Source: Solibacteraceae bacterium (GTDB taxonomy: Bacteria > Acidobacteriota > Terriglobia > Bryobacterales > Bryobacteraceae). From it: a stretch of DNA of 61,432 nt. Position 1 is the stretch's first letter, and the number at the start of each line of letters is the position of its first letter. Positions 37,067 through 48,120 of this stretch are shown in pieces. The notes beneath the pieces are model-generated. The model saw only the letters and a list, made by a program, of their open reading frames with translations. It made no database searches and was not told the origin of the DNA. The DNA lies in assembly GCA_026984795.1 (NCBI GenBank), contig JALSRK010000033.1:1-61432 (forward strand), in the 5' to 3' direction. The translations under genes and the position numbers were made by a program.

Positions 37067-38605
37067 ATGTCTCTGCGCAATCCGCTCCGCGACGCGCCGT
37101 ATCCTTCCCACGCCCGGGGCCGCATCCCGGTGCCGCCCGCCGAGCTCGACCTGCTCTGCCGCATCGTTTCGCAAGCCACCCTCTTCCCCGACCCCGCCGG
37201 CCGCCCGTGGATCGCCCTGGATGAAGATGACGCCCCTCGCACCGTCTTCCCCATCGACTCGCCCGAGTTCCGCCTCTGGCTCTCCCGCCGCTACTACGAA
37301 GAGCGCCGCCGCCAGCCCCGCGACCACAACCTCCGCGCCGCCGCCCGTTTCGCCGCCTCCCGCACGCCCCCGCTTCGCTACGAGCGCCGCTTCCGCACTC
37401 ACCTGCGCTTCTATGCCTCTGGGGCCATCGTCGGCGGCTCCATGCCCGAACCCACGGCCCTCTACCTCGACCCCGTTCGCGCCGACGGCAAGGTCTTCGA
37501 AGTCCTTCCCGGCGGCGTCTTCCTCGTCTCCGGCTCGGCCCACAACTTCTACCGGCCCTCCTCGGCGCTGCCTCTGCCGGAGCCGGCCGCCGCGGCCTCC
37601 AGGACTCCGCGTGAGAACCTCGCCCCGCTCCGCTCCCTGCTGGCGCCCGCCTCCGGCAACGACCTCCACGCCATCCTCGCCTGGCTGATCGCCTCGTTCC
37701 ATCCTGCCGGGCCCTATCCCGTCCTCGTCCTTCACGGCCCGGACCCGGCCGCCGTGGCCGCCGCCGCCCGCCTGCTGCGCTCCCTTCTCGATCCCGCCGC
37801 CGAGCCCTTCCAGCCCTTCCCTCAGCGGGACGCCGCCCTCCGGCGCCTTGCCGATGCCCACCGCGTGCCGGCCTTCCACCAGCTCCCGTCGCTGTCACCC
37901 ACCCGCGCGGCCGCCCTGACGCGCCTCGCCACCGAGTTCCGCCGGCCCGCCGTCGTCACCCTGTCACGTCCCCCGGCGTCGGGCTTCCCGCCCCTGTTCC
38001 TCTCCGCCGCCCTGTCGCAGGCCCCGCTGCCGGAATCGGCCCTCTGGGAGACCTTTCAGCGGGAGCAGCCCGCCCTGCTTGGCGCTCTTCTCCAGGCCGC
38101 TTCCAGGGCCTTGAAGCGCCTGCCCGACACCCCCGCTCCCGCCGTCCCCCTGGCCGATCAGGCCCGCTGGGCGGCGGCCTCCGAACTGCTTGCCCAATCC
38201 GAAGCGGCGGCCGTCTTTTCGCGCCTGCGTGCGCCCGCCGGGCACCCCGCCCCGGCCGGTCTCGCCGACGCCGTAGCCGAATTCGCCCGCCGGCAGGGCT
38301 CCTGGAGTGGTTCGCTCACCGAGCTTCACCGTCGCCTGCCGGCCGCCGTGCGCCCCGGCTCCTCCGCCGTTCTCTCCCGGCGCCTCAGAAGGCTGCAGCC
38401 GGAGCTGGAAGCTCGCGGCATCGGCTATCTCCACCGCCGGACCCGCCGCGGCGCCCAGGTGACGCTGACCGTGCCGGACGCGTCACCGCCCCCGCCAACC
38501 CCAACGAAACACAACAACTTAGCCGTTTGCACGCTGTTTGCGCTCTTTCTCGCCTCAGTCGCCATCGGCCTGCCCTCCCCGGCCCCCGGTCCGCCGTCGC
38601 CCCAT
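37067..38605 (+). pseudogene. Degenerate primase/helicase-like ATP-binding protein, no stop codon of its own
   Basis: AGGAGG (37052-37057) stands 9 bases before the ATG at 37067. The N-terminus (VPPAELDLLCRIVSQATLF, then FPIDSPEFRLWLSRRYYEE), the SGSAHNFYRPSSALPLP strand, the LLAPASGNDLHAILAWLIAS region and the C-terminal winged-helix (LSRRLRRLQPELEARGIGYL) all match a family of plasmid/phage primase-helicase-like ATPases. In that family the P-loop reads roughly GEQGSAKST; here it is HGPDPAAVAAAARLL, with no GK(S/T), so ATP binding is lost. Conserved similarity ends near 38480, but the frame stays open through a heptamer repeat and beyond to 42340. I therefore treat it as broken. Confidence 0.6.
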
Positions 38606-38791
38606 GACCACCGACTAGCGACCAAGAACCAGGGACCACCGACCAGGGACCAGGGACAAGCGACCAGCGACCACCGACCAGCGACTAGCGACCACCGACC
38701 AGCGACCACCGACCACCGACCAGCGACCACCGACCACCGACTAGCGACCAGCGACCACCGACTAGCGACCACCGACCACCGACCAGGGACC
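38606..38791. repeat. Heptanucleotide repeat tract
   Basis: About 25 imperfect copies of a 7-base unit of the form CGACCAC, CGACCAG or CGACTAG, disturbed near the left end. On the minus strand it reads as the low-complexity peptide WSVVAGRWSLV, a known translation artefact of such tracts. It ends 34 bases before the TIGR03435-type gene, so copy-number change could affect that promoter. Confidence 0.85.
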
Positions 38792-38825
38792 AAATTCCCG
38801 AGAAAATCCCGCCGAACACCCTACA

Positions 38826-39767
38826 ATGGAATCAGCCGTGTCGCGGGCATTCGTAATTCCCGTCCTGGCCGCTCTGACGACGGTGGCCGGCCACGCCGCG
38901 GATCCGCCTGGCTCTCCGCCGCCGGCATCGCTCTTTCGGGAGTACGAGATCCGGCCGGTTCCGGCCCAGCGGACGGGCCCTGTCGGCGAAGTCGTCGGCG
39001 GAACGCGGCCCGCTCTGGATCTGGTCCCCGAACTGGCCGACATCTTCGAACCTTACGGGCTTTACGAGCCGCCCACCGTCGAGGGCGGCCGCCGGCGCAC
39101 GGCGCCCCCGAAGACCCCGCTCGAGCGGGAGTATCTGAAGAAACTCCAGCAAGCGCCGGGATCGCGCCGCTATTACTATCAGCGGGCCGCGTTGGTCGGC
39201 CTGATCGAGCGCGCCTTCGGCGTAGACGCCGGCCGGATCTACGCCCCACGGTGGATTGCGGCGAAACGCTACGAGGTCTACTTCGAAACCGAGCGGCCGG
39301 ACTGCGACTACCGGCTCCTGCTGCGCCGCCTGCTGAGCCAGGAGTTCGGCTTCGTCTACCGCCGCGAAACCAGACCTGTCGAGACGCTGGTGCTCCGGAC
39401 CCCGCACGGCGAGCCGCCACGGCGCGTCTCCGCCGCTGCCGCCTGCCGCACGCGGCAGCTTTTCGTCTCGCCGGCGGGCAGCCGGTCGATGAGCTTCACC
39501 GGCTGCCGGGTGGGCGACCTCGTCCGGCCTCTGGAACGGGCCCTCCGCCGCCCCGTGATCGACGAGACCACCGCCCGCGGCCGCTACGACTTCGAGTTGA
39601 CCTGGGCCGCCCCTGTCGCGGATCTCGAAGCTCTGGCCCGCGAGTTGCGGCGAAGGCTGGGCGCCGAGCTTACCGCCGAAGTCCGGCCCCTGGAGGTATT
39701 CGTCGTCGAGCAGGTGCGGGCGTTGGAGAAGCCGGTCCACTGCTCCGGCCAGGGCGCGGCCGAATAG
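38826..39767 (+). CDS. TIGR03435-type acidobacterial exported protein
   Basis: A 313-aa protein with a signal peptide (RAFVIPVLAALTTVAGHA). The C-terminal part (SMSFTGCRVGDLVRPLERAL, VIDETTARGRYDFELTW, then LGAELTAEVRPLEVFVVEQV ending in EKP) matches the TIGR03435 'soil-associated' family, which is expanded in Solibacter-like acidobacteria and has no known function. The ATG at 38826 falls within a TACAAT box (38822-38827), so a GTG at 38838 may be the real start. It is convergent with the PfkB gene. Confidence 0.78.
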   Translation: MESAVSRAFVIPVLAALTTVAGHAADPPGSPPPASLFREYEIRPVPAQRTGPVGEVVGGTRPALDLVPELADIFEPYGLYEPPTVEGGRRRTAPPKTPLEREYLKKLQQAPGSRRYYYQRAALVGLIERAFGVDAGRIYAPRWIAAKRYEVYFETERPDCDYRLLLRRLLSQEFGFVYRRETRPVETLVLRTPHGEPPRRVSAAAACRTRQLFVSPAGSRSMSFTGCRVGDLVRPLERALRRPVIDETTARGRYDFELTWAAPVADLEALARELRRRLGAELTAEVRPLEVFVVEQVRALEKPVHCSGQGAAE

Positions 39768-39778
39768 TCAGCTCACCT

Positions 39779-40666
39779 TCACCGGCCGAGCTGCTCCAAC
39801 TCCTCCAGGGACCATTTCGGGATCGCACCCGGGCGGCTGGCCACCAGCGCCCCCACGCGGTTGGCGAAATCGGCCACCTGCGCTGCGGGCCAGCCGGCTT
39901 CCAGTCCGTGCAGGAACGCCGCCGCATAAGCGTCGCCCGCCCCCACCGCGTCGGCCACCTCCACCCGGTAGCCCTGGGCTTCGGCCGCCCGACCCTCGAT
40001 CCAGACCACCGAGCCCGCCGCGCCCCGCGTCACGCAGGCGGCCTTCCAGCCGAACCGCTCCGCGCCCGCCGCGCAGAAGGCCTCCGGGGAGCCGCTCTCC
40101 AGGCCCGCCATCGCCGCCACCTCGGCCGCTTCGGCTTCGCTCAGCTTCACCGCATCGGCGGCGGCGAGCAGCTCTTTGACCAGCTCCGGCGTGTAAGAGC
40201 CCGGCCGCAGGTTCACGTCGTAGAACCGGCGCGCCGAGCCGCAAGCCTCGAAGATGGCCCGGGTCGCCGCCCGCACCGTTTCCTCCATCTGGTGCAGGGT
40301 GCCGAAGGCGATCCAGTCCGGCCGCGCCGCCGCCAGCCGTCCGAGGGTGCCCTGGTCGAGAGCCACGCGGTCGTAGGCCGCCGGCCGGTGGATGGTAAAG
40401 TGGGGCTGGCCCGCCTCGTCCAGGCGCACGGTCACTTCCCCGGTGGGCATGTCGAAGACGGTCCGGATCCAGTCCGTGGTCAGCCCCAGGCGCTTCATCT
40501 CGCGCAGCGCCTGGTAGCCGCGCGGGTCGTCGCCGACGGCGCTCACCAGGATTACCTCGTGGCCCAGGCGCGCCGCATGGGCGGCGAAGTTCAGCGGCGC
40601 CCCGCCCAGCCGCTCCCCGTCGGGGAAGACGTCCCAGAGGATTTCACCGATGGCGACGATCTTCAC
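39779..40666 (-). CDS. PfkB family carbohydrate kinase, fructokinase-like
   Basis: The 295-aa protein starts at a GTG and carries IGEILWDVFPDGERLGGAPL NFAAHAARLG-type substrate-binding residues near the N-terminus and the PfkB signature DAVGAGDAYAAAFLHG, with the catalytic aspartate, near residue 245. YDVNLRPGSYTPELV is the central sugar-binding strand. It phosphorylates a sugar with ATP; GEILWDVFP and the overall length favour fructokinase-type members, though the substrate is not certain. It lies 6 bases downstream of the DNA glycosylase gene, so the two are probably co-transcribed. Confidence 0.9.
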   Translation of the reverse strand: MKIVAIGEILWDVFPDGERLGGAPLNFAAHAARLGHEVILVSAVGDDPRGYQALREMKRLGLTTDWIRTVFDMPTGEVTVRLDEAGQPHFTIHRPAAYDRVALDQGTLGRLAAARPDWIAFGTLHQMEETVRAATRAIFEACGSARRFYDVNLRPGSYTPELVKELLAAADAVKLSEAEAAEVAAMAGLESGSPEAFCAAGAERFGWKAACVTRGAAGSVVWIEGRAAEAQGYRVEVADAVGAGDAYAAAFLHGLEAGWPAAQVADFANRVGALVASRPGAIPKWSLEELEQLGR

Positions 40667-40672
40667 AAGCTG

Positions 40673-41293
40673 TCAGTCTACTACGGGATCCAGGCCGGCC
40701 CCGTCGCCCAGGCTGCGCCAGAGGTACCACGAGGCCGCCGAAGCGTAGGGGCGCCAGGGCCGCCCGACGCGCTCCACTTCGGCGGGCGCCGGCAACTCGT
40801 CGAAGCCGTAGGCGCGCTGCACGGCGACGCGGATTCCCAGGTCGCCCACCGGCAGGACGTCAGGCCGCCGCAGGGCGAAGATCAGGTACATGTGGACGGT
40901 CCAGGGGCCGATTCCCTTGCGCGAGGTGAGCGCCCGCATCACCTCTTCGTCGGGGGCGCGCCGGAGCGCGTCCAGGTCGATCTCGCCCGCGGCCACCGCC
41001 CGAGCGAAGTCCTTCAGGTAGGCGATCTTCTGGCGCGAGAGGCCCAGTTCGCGAAGCTTTTCGTCATTGGTTTCGAGCACCGCTTCCGGTGTGACCCGGC
41101 GCCCGGGGAGGGCGGCTTCGAGCCGCCGGTAGATGCGCGCCGCCGCCTTGCCGCTCAACTGCTGGTAGACGATGCAGCGGGCGATGGTCGAGTAGTCCGG
41201 CGGGCTGTACTCGATGCGGTACGGCCCCACCTGGCGGATGATCCGGGCCATTACCGGATCGGCCTTCTTCAGGTGTGCGACGGCTTTCCTCAT
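40673..41293 (-). CDS. DNA-3-methyladenine glycosylase II (HhH-GPD family)
   Basis: A 206-aa AlkA-type base-excision enzyme. IARCIVYQQLSGKAAARIYR is the classic substrate-recognition helix, SRKGIGPWTVHMYLIFAL is the helix-hairpin-helix that contacts DNA, and VLPVGDLGIRVAVQRAYG supplies the catalytic aspartate. It removes alkylated purines. The start at 41293 is chosen because upstream codons are antisense to the VWFA gene. It has no iron-sulfur cluster cysteines. Divergent from the VWFA gene with 69 bases between the starts. Confidence 0.93.
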   Translation of the reverse strand: MRKAVAHLKKADPVMARIIRQVGPYRIEYSPPDYSTIARCIVYQQLSGKAAARIYRRLEAALPGRRVTPEAVLETNDEKLRELGLSRQKIAYLKDFARAVAAGEIDLDALRRAPDEEVMRALTSRKGIGPWTVHMYLIFALRRPDVLPVGDLGIRVAVQRAYGFDELPAPAEVERVGRPWRPYASAASWYLWRSLGDGAGLDPVVD

Positions 41294-41362
41294 TCCGGCT
41301 CCGTAACAGCGGCCCCCGCGGGCGCATCTAACTGTGTAGCTCCTGTATGTCATTGTAGGGTG

Positions 41363-42340
41363 ATGCGTTTCGTCTCCATAGCGGCCCTGGCGGCGATACT
41401 GGCGGTCGGCCTGTCCGCCCAAACGCCCCCGTCCCCTAGTACGGTTCCCGCCGGGGAGTCGCCGACAATCCGCGTTGAGGTCGAAGTCGTCAACATCCTC
41501 TGCTCGGTGCGGGACAAGCACGGCCGGCTGATCGCCAACCTCGACAAGGACGACTTCCGCCTCTTCGAGAACAACGAGGAGCAGGAGATCAAGTACTTCG
41601 CCCGGGAGACCGATCTGCCGCTGACCATCGGCCTGCTGGTGGACGTCAGCAAGAGCCAGGAGCGGCTGCTCGATGTGGAGAAGCTGGCGGCGCACCGCTT
41701 CCTGAGCGAGGTCTTGCGGCCCACCAAAGACCTGGCTTTCGTCATCAGCTTCGGCGTCGAGGCCGAACTGCTCCAGGACCTGACCAGTTCTCTCGACCTG
41801 CTCCGGGACGGCCTGGACGCCCTGCGGCTCAGCGCCCCGGTCGGCGGCGTGCTGCCCTCGCCGGTACCGACCACTTCCAAGCCCAAGGGCACGGTGCTCT
41901 ACGACGCGATCTTCCTGGCTTCCGAGGACATGCTCAAGGACGAGGTCGGGCGTAAGGTGCTCGTCGTCATCTCCGACGGGGTGGACTACGGCAGCGAGAT
42001 GAGCAAGGCGGAGGCGATCGAGGCCGCCCAGCGGGCCGACGTGATGGTCTACAGCATCTACTACGCCGATCCCCGCTACCAGTACCTGCGCGACGGCTTC
42101 GGCGTCTTGAAGCGCATCTCCGAGGAGACCGGCGGGCGGATCTTCCGCGTCTCGCGCAAGTGGCCGCTCGAGCGCATCTTCGCCGAGATCCAGGCCGAGA
42201 TGCGCAGCCAGTACTCGCTCGGCTACACGCCGACGAATTCGGTCCGGGACGGCTCGTTCCGGCGCATCCGGATCAAGACCGTCCGCAAGGGCTTGAAGGT
42301 GCAGGCCCGCCGGGGCTACTATGCGACGCCGAGGAGCTGA
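41363..42340 (+). CDS. VWFA-related domain protein (acidobacterial type)
   Basis: A 325-aa exported protein (RFVSIAALAAILAVGLSAQ). VEVEVVNILCSVRDKHGRLI and LDKDDFRLFENNEEQEIKYF are the diagnostic opening of the TIGR03436 VWFA-related family of Acidobacteria. The von Willebrand A domain follows with the metal-adhesion site residues LLVDVSKSQ and later VVISDGVDYG; the MIDAS DxSxS is present as DVSKS. It ends SQYSLGYTPTN then RRIRIKTVRKG, as in the family. Probably a secreted adhesion or sensing protein of unknown role. Confidence 0.93.
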   Translation: MRFVSIAALAAILAVGLSAQTPPSPSTVPAGESPTIRVEVEVVNILCSVRDKHGRLIANLDKDDFRLFENNEEQEIKYFARETDLPLTIGLLVDVSKSQERLLDVEKLAAHRFLSEVLRPTKDLAFVISFGVEAELLQDLTSSLDLLRDGLDALRLSAPVGGVLPSPVPTTSKPKGTVLYDAIFLASEDMLKDEVGRKVLVVISDGVDYGSEMSKAEAIEAAQRADVMVYSIYYADPRYQYLRDGFGVLKRISEETGGRIFRVSRKWPLERIFAEIQAEMRSQYSLGYTPTNSVRDGSFRRIRIKTVRKGLKVQARRGYYATPRS

Positions 42341-42409
42341 CGGCCCGGCCGGCAGCGCCCGTGATGAGAGTCACTGCGGCGCGTGCCCTAAAATCTTTAC
42401 TATGAAGTC

Positions 42410-43471
42410 ATGAAAAGCTTCGACGAAGCTCCGTTCCTCGTCATCTGGGAGGTCACCCAGGCCTGCGACCTGGTGTGCCGGCACTGCCGGGCTTCGGCCA
42501 TCCCGGAGCGCCACCCCGAAGAGCTGTCCACCGAGGAGGGCTACGCGCTGCTCGAGGAGATCCGGGGCTTCGGCGACCCGCTGATGGTCTTCACCGGCGG
42601 CGATCCCCTGAAGCGGCCGGACCTGTTCGACCTGCTGCGCCGCAGCGTCGAGCTGGGCCTGCGGACCACGGTGACGCCGAGCGCCACGCCGCTGCTCACC
42701 GCCGAGGCCGTCCGCCGGATCCAGGAGACCAGCGTGGCCCGCATGGCGCTGAGCCTCGACGGGCCGGACGCTGCGAGCCACGACGGCTTCCGCGGCGTCG
42801 AGGGCTCGTTCCTGCGGACCCTGTCCGCCCTGGATCTCGCCCGGGAGATCGGCCTGCCGACGCAGGTGAACACCACGGTCACCCGCTTCAACAAGGACCG
42901 CCTGGCCGAGATGGCGGCCATCGTCGAACAAGTGCAAGCCCGGCTCTGGAGCGTCTTCTTCCTGGTGCCCACCGGCCGGGCGCAGCAGGAGGACGACCTG
43001 ACCGCCGAGGAGTACGAGCAGGTCTTCGAGTTCCTCTACGAGACTTCGAAGAAGGCCTCGTTCGACATCAAGACCACCGAGGCGCAGCACTACCGCCGCT
43101 ACGTCGCCCAGCGGCGCAAGGCCGAGGGCGGGAGCCGGGACAAGCGCGCCGGCGCGCCCGACGTCATCCAGCGCCAGGCGGGCATCAACGACGGCAAGGG
43201 CTTCGTCTTCATCTCGCACACCGGCGAGATCTTCCCTTCGGGCTTCCTCCCGCTGGCGGCGGGCAACGTCCGGCGGGACAGGCTGGGCGAGGTCTACCGC
43301 AACGCGCCGCTGTTCCGCACCTTGCGCGACACCGGCCGCCTCGAGGGCAAGTGCGGCGACTGCTGGTACAAGAACCTCTGCGGTGGCTCCCGCTCCCGGG
43401 CCTACGCCCTGACGGGCGACTACATGGCGTCTGACCCGCGCTGCGTCTACGATCCCGCCCAGGGCATCTGA
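42410..43471 (+). CDS. Radical SAM/SPASM protein (TIGR04053-like)
   Basis: A 353-aa protein with the radical SAM cysteines in VTQACDLVCRHCRASA (residues about 19-26), the SAM-binding GGDPLKRPD, and a C-terminal SPASM region GKCGDCWYKNLCGG plus a last cysteine in SDPRC. Its layout resembles the AhbC/AhbD and TIGR04053 proteins, some of which act in alternative heme synthesis or peptide modification; no peptide substrate gene was found beside it. TACTAT (42398-42403) ends 6 bases before the ATG, so the transcript is probably leaderless. Confidence 0.88.
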   Translation: MKSFDEAPFLVIWEVTQACDLVCRHCRASAIPERHPEELSTEEGYALLEEIRGFGDPLMVFTGGDPLKRPDLFDLLRRSVELGLRTTVTPSATPLLTAEAVRRIQETSVARMALSLDGPDAASHDGFRGVEGSFLRTLSALDLAREIGLPTQVNTTVTRFNKDRLAEMAAIVEQVQARLWSVFFLVPTGRAQQEDDLTAEEYEQVFEFLYETSKKASFDIKTTEAQHYRRYVAQRRKAEGGSRDKRAGAPDVIQRQAGINDGKGFVFISHTGEIFPSGFLPLAAGNVRRDRLGEVYRNAPLFRTLRDTGRLEGKCGDCWYKNLCGGSRSRAYALTGDYMASDPRCVYDPAQGI

Positions 43472-43530
43472 GGCTTCCGGCTCGGCCGCGGCGGCGCTCT
43501 GATAGAGTACCTCCCATAAGGAGGTGTCGC

Positions 43531-44760
43531 ATGGCCGAGTTCGCTTCCCGCCGGTCGGTCCTCGCCGGGGCCTTCGCCACCATGGGGCTCGGCGTCTTCC
43601 GCCGGGCCGAGGCCGCCGCCCAGGTCAAGGACCCGCCGGTGTCGCCGAAGGACAATCTGAAGATCACCAGGCTCGAGACCTTCCTGGTGAAGCCCCGGTG
43701 GCTGTTCCTGAAGGTCCATACCAACGCCGGCATCGTCGGGCTGGGCGAGCCGATCGTCGAGGGCCGCGCCCGCACCTGCCAGGCGGCGGTCGCCGAGATC
43801 GAGCCGTACCTGATCGGCAAGGATCCCCGGCGGGTGGTCCACCACTGGCAGGCAATCTACCGCCACGCCTTCTACCGGGGCGGCCCGGTGCTGACCAGCG
43901 CGCTTTCGGGGATCGACCAGGCGCTCTGGGACATCAAGGGCAAGGCGCTCGGCGTACCGGTCTACGAGCTGCTGGGCGGCCCGACGCGGAACCGGGTGCG
44001 GGTCTACGCCCACGCCCGGACGCCGGAGCAGATCAAAAAGAAGCTCGCCCAGGGCTTCACCGCGTTCAAGACCGGACCGGCGAAGCGGCGGCCGGCCCGC
44101 TACGTCGAGACCCCGGCCCAGATCGCCTACGCGGCCGAGAAGTTCCGCGAGCTGCGCGAGCTGGTGGGCGACGACATCGACATCGGCTGCGACTTCCACG
44201 GGGCCATCAGCCCGGCCACGGCCAAGCTGCTGATCAAGGCCCTGGAGCCGTACAACCCGATGTTCATCGAGGAGCCGATCAACTGCCAGAACCACGACAT
44301 CATGGCCGAGATCGCCCGCGGCACCCACCTGCCCATCGCCACCGGCGAGCGGGTCTTCACCAAGTGGGGCTTCCGTGAGGTGCTGGAGAAGCGCGCGGCG
44401 ACGATCCTGCAGCCGGACCTCTGCCACGCCGGGGGCATCACCGAGTGCCGCCTGATCGCCGGCATGGCCGAGGCCTACTACGCGGCCATAGCCCCGCACA
44501 ACCCGCTGGGGCCGATCTCGCTGGCCGCCGGGGTGCAACTGGCCGCCTCGATCCCGAACTTCCTGATCCAGGAGCAGGTCTCCCTCGGTGAGGGCTACCT
44601 GAAGCAGCCGTTCCGGGTCCGCGACGGCTACCTGGATCTGCCCGCCGGCCCGGGCCTCGGCATCGAGCTGGACGAGGACGCCCTGGAGGACAAGATCGGC
44701 CACGACTGGCGCAACCCGGAGACGTACGATCCAGAAGACGGCAGCGTCGTGGACTGGTGA
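43531..44760 (+). CDS. Mandelate racemase/enolase superfamily sugar-acid dehydratase (DgoD-like)
   Basis: The 409-aa protein has AAGGAGG ideally placed before the ATG. A Tat-like leader (SRRSVLAGAFATMG) is unusual for this family. The enolase fold follows: VGLGEPIVEGRA, the metal ligands in DIGCDFHGAISP, MFIEEPINCQ and IATGERVFTK, and the histidine in APHNPLGPIS expected of D-galactonate-type dehydratases. It should dehydrate an aldonate to a 2-keto-3-deoxy acid, a suitable substrate for the HpaI-type aldolase elsewhere in the window, though that link is inference. Confidence 0.9.
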   Translation: MAEFASRRSVLAGAFATMGLGVFRRAEAAAQVKDPPVSPKDNLKITRLETFLVKPRWLFLKVHTNAGIVGLGEPIVEGRARTCQAAVAEIEPYLIGKDPRRVVHHWQAIYRHAFYRGGPVLTSALSGIDQALWDIKGKALGVPVYELLGGPTRNRVRVYAHARTPEQIKKKLAQGFTAFKTGPAKRRPARYVETPAQIAYAAEKFRELRELVGDDIDIGCDFHGAISPATAKLLIKALEPYNPMFIEEPINCQNHDIMAEIARGTHLPIATGERVFTKWGFREVLEKRAATILQPDLCHAGGITECRLIAGMAEAYYAAIAPHNPLGPISLAAGVQLAASIPNFLIQEQVSLGEGYLKQPFRVRDGYLDLPAGPGLGIELDEDALEDKIGHDWRNPETYDPEDGSVVDW

Positions 44761-44842
44761 AGCGGCGGCCGGTCGTGGCTCCCCGGCCGGGCTGTTGACA
44801 CCGGATAACCCGGCGGGATTAATAGGAGCAGTTAGAAGTGGG

Positions 44843-46141
44843 ATGACTTCTACTGCCGAGCGCTTCCACGTCGTCAACCTCAACTTGAACGTGCGCGGCT
44901 TGCGCCCGTCGGCGACGCTGGCGATCAACGACCGCTCGAACGAGCTGCGGCGCCAGGGCCGGCGCGTCTTCAAGCTGGGCCTCGGGCAGTCGCCGTTCCC
45001 GGTGCCGCTGCCGGTGGTCGAGGCGCTCAAGGCCAACGCCTTCCGCAAGGACTACCTGCCGGTGAAGGGGCTGCCGGAGCTGCGTGAGGCCGTCGCCGAC
45101 TACCATCGCCGCCGCGACCACGTCCCGGCCACCGGCGAGGACGTTCTGGTGGGGCCGGGCTCGAAGGAGCTGATGTTCCTGTTGCAGCTCGTCTACTACG
45201 GCGACCTGCTGATCCCCACCCCGGCCTGGGTCTCCTATGCGCCCCAAGCGCAGATCATCGGGCGGCGGGTGAACTGGATTCCCTCGCGCAAGAGCGGCGG
45301 CTGGCGGCTGATGCCGGAAGAGCTCGACCGGCTGTGCCGCCCGGATCCGGACCGGCCGCGGATCGTCGTGCTGAACTACCCGAACAACCCCACCGGGCTC
45401 ACCTACGATCCAGCCGAACTCGAAGCCCTCGCCGCCGTGGCCCGCCGTTACAAAGTGATCCTGCTCTCGGACGAGATCTACGGCGAACTCCACCACCGGG
45501 GCGAGCACGTCTCCATCGCCCGCTACTATCCCGAGGGGACGATCATCAGCGGTGGCTTGAGCAAATGGTGCGGCGCTGGCGGCTGGCGCCTGGGGACCTT
45601 CACCTTCCCCCGGAGCCTCCGCTGGCTGCTCGACGCCATGGCGGCGGTGGCCAGCGAGACCTACACCTCGACCAGCGCCCCGATCCAGCACGCCGCCGTC
45701 GTCGCCTTCCGCGGCGGCAGCGAGATCGACCGGTACCTGCGGTGCGCCCGCCGCGTGCTGCGGGCTCTGGGACGGCGGTGCGCCCGCAACTTGCAGGCCG
45801 CCGGCGTGGACGTCCATACCCCCCAGGGCGCCTTCTACCTGTTCCCGGACTTCGGCCCCGTGGCTCGCAAGCTGCGCGAGCGCGGCATCCGGACCTCGCG
45901 GGAGTTCTGCGAGCGGCTGCTCGAGGACACCGGCGTCGCCCTGTTGCCCGGCGAGGAGTTCGGCCGGCCGCCCCGGGAGTTGACGGCCCGGCTGGCCTAC
46001 GTCGATTTCGACGGCGGCCACTGCATGAGCAGCGCCGAGTCCGGCCCTATGGACGGCGAGCTTGACGAAGGCTTCCTCGAGCTGCACTGCAAGAACGTGC
46101 TCGAGGCCATCGACGAGATCGTCCAGTGGTTGCAGAGCTGA
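44843..46141 (+). CDS. Class I/II PLP-dependent aminotransferase
   Basis: Starts at ATG 44843 (432 aa). LGLGQSPFPVPLPVVEALK, VLVGPGSKELMFLLQ, VVLNYPNNPTGLTY and ILLSDEIYGELHH are the fold-type I hallmarks. The PLP-binding lysine lies in SGGLSKWCGAGGWRLG. The protein ends 11 bases before the acetoacetyl-CoA synthetase start, so the two are one transcription unit. The substrate is not predictable; the unusual SKWCGAGG loop and the long C-terminus set it apart from standard aspartate aminotransferases. Confidence 0.9.
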   Translation: MTSTAERFHVVNLNLNVRGLRPSATLAINDRSNELRRQGRRVFKLGLGQSPFPVPLPVVEALKANAFRKDYLPVKGLPELREAVADYHRRRDHVPATGEDVLVGPGSKELMFLLQLVYYGDLLIPTPAWVSYAPQAQIIGRRVNWIPSRKSGGWRLMPEELDRLCRPDPDRPRIVVLNYPNNPTGLTYDPAELEALAAVARRYKVILLSDEIYGELHHRGEHVSIARYYPEGTIISGGLSKWCGAGGWRLGTFTFPRSLRWLLDAMAAVASETYTSTSAPIQHAAVVAFRGGSEIDRYLRCARRVLRALGRRCARNLQAAGVDVHTPQGAFYLFPDFGPVARKLRERGIRTSREFCERLLEDTGVALLPGEEFGRPPRELTARLAYVDFDGGHCMSSAESGPMDGELDEGFLELHCKNVLEAIDEIVQWLQS

Positions 46142-46152
46142 GGAGAACGCCC

Positions 46153-48102
<1,950 letters not shown>

Positions 48103-48120
48103 GGCGGCCGTGCGCCGGTT

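Noticed and set aside
36612-37898. 428-codon minus-strand frame across the REP-like region and the primase-like gene
   Set aside because: Composition is glycine/arginine-rich, no family signature is seen, and most of it is antisense to the primase-like coding region.
38606-38791. Repeat tract considered as CRISPR
   Set aside because: The units are 7 bases long without unique spacers of 30-40 bases, so it is a simple heptamer tract.
43531-43600. Tat leader on the enolase-superfamily enzyme as a fusion artefact
   Set aside because: The ribosome-binding site and frame clearly support this start. Export of such enzymes is odd but occurs, so the start was kept and only noted.
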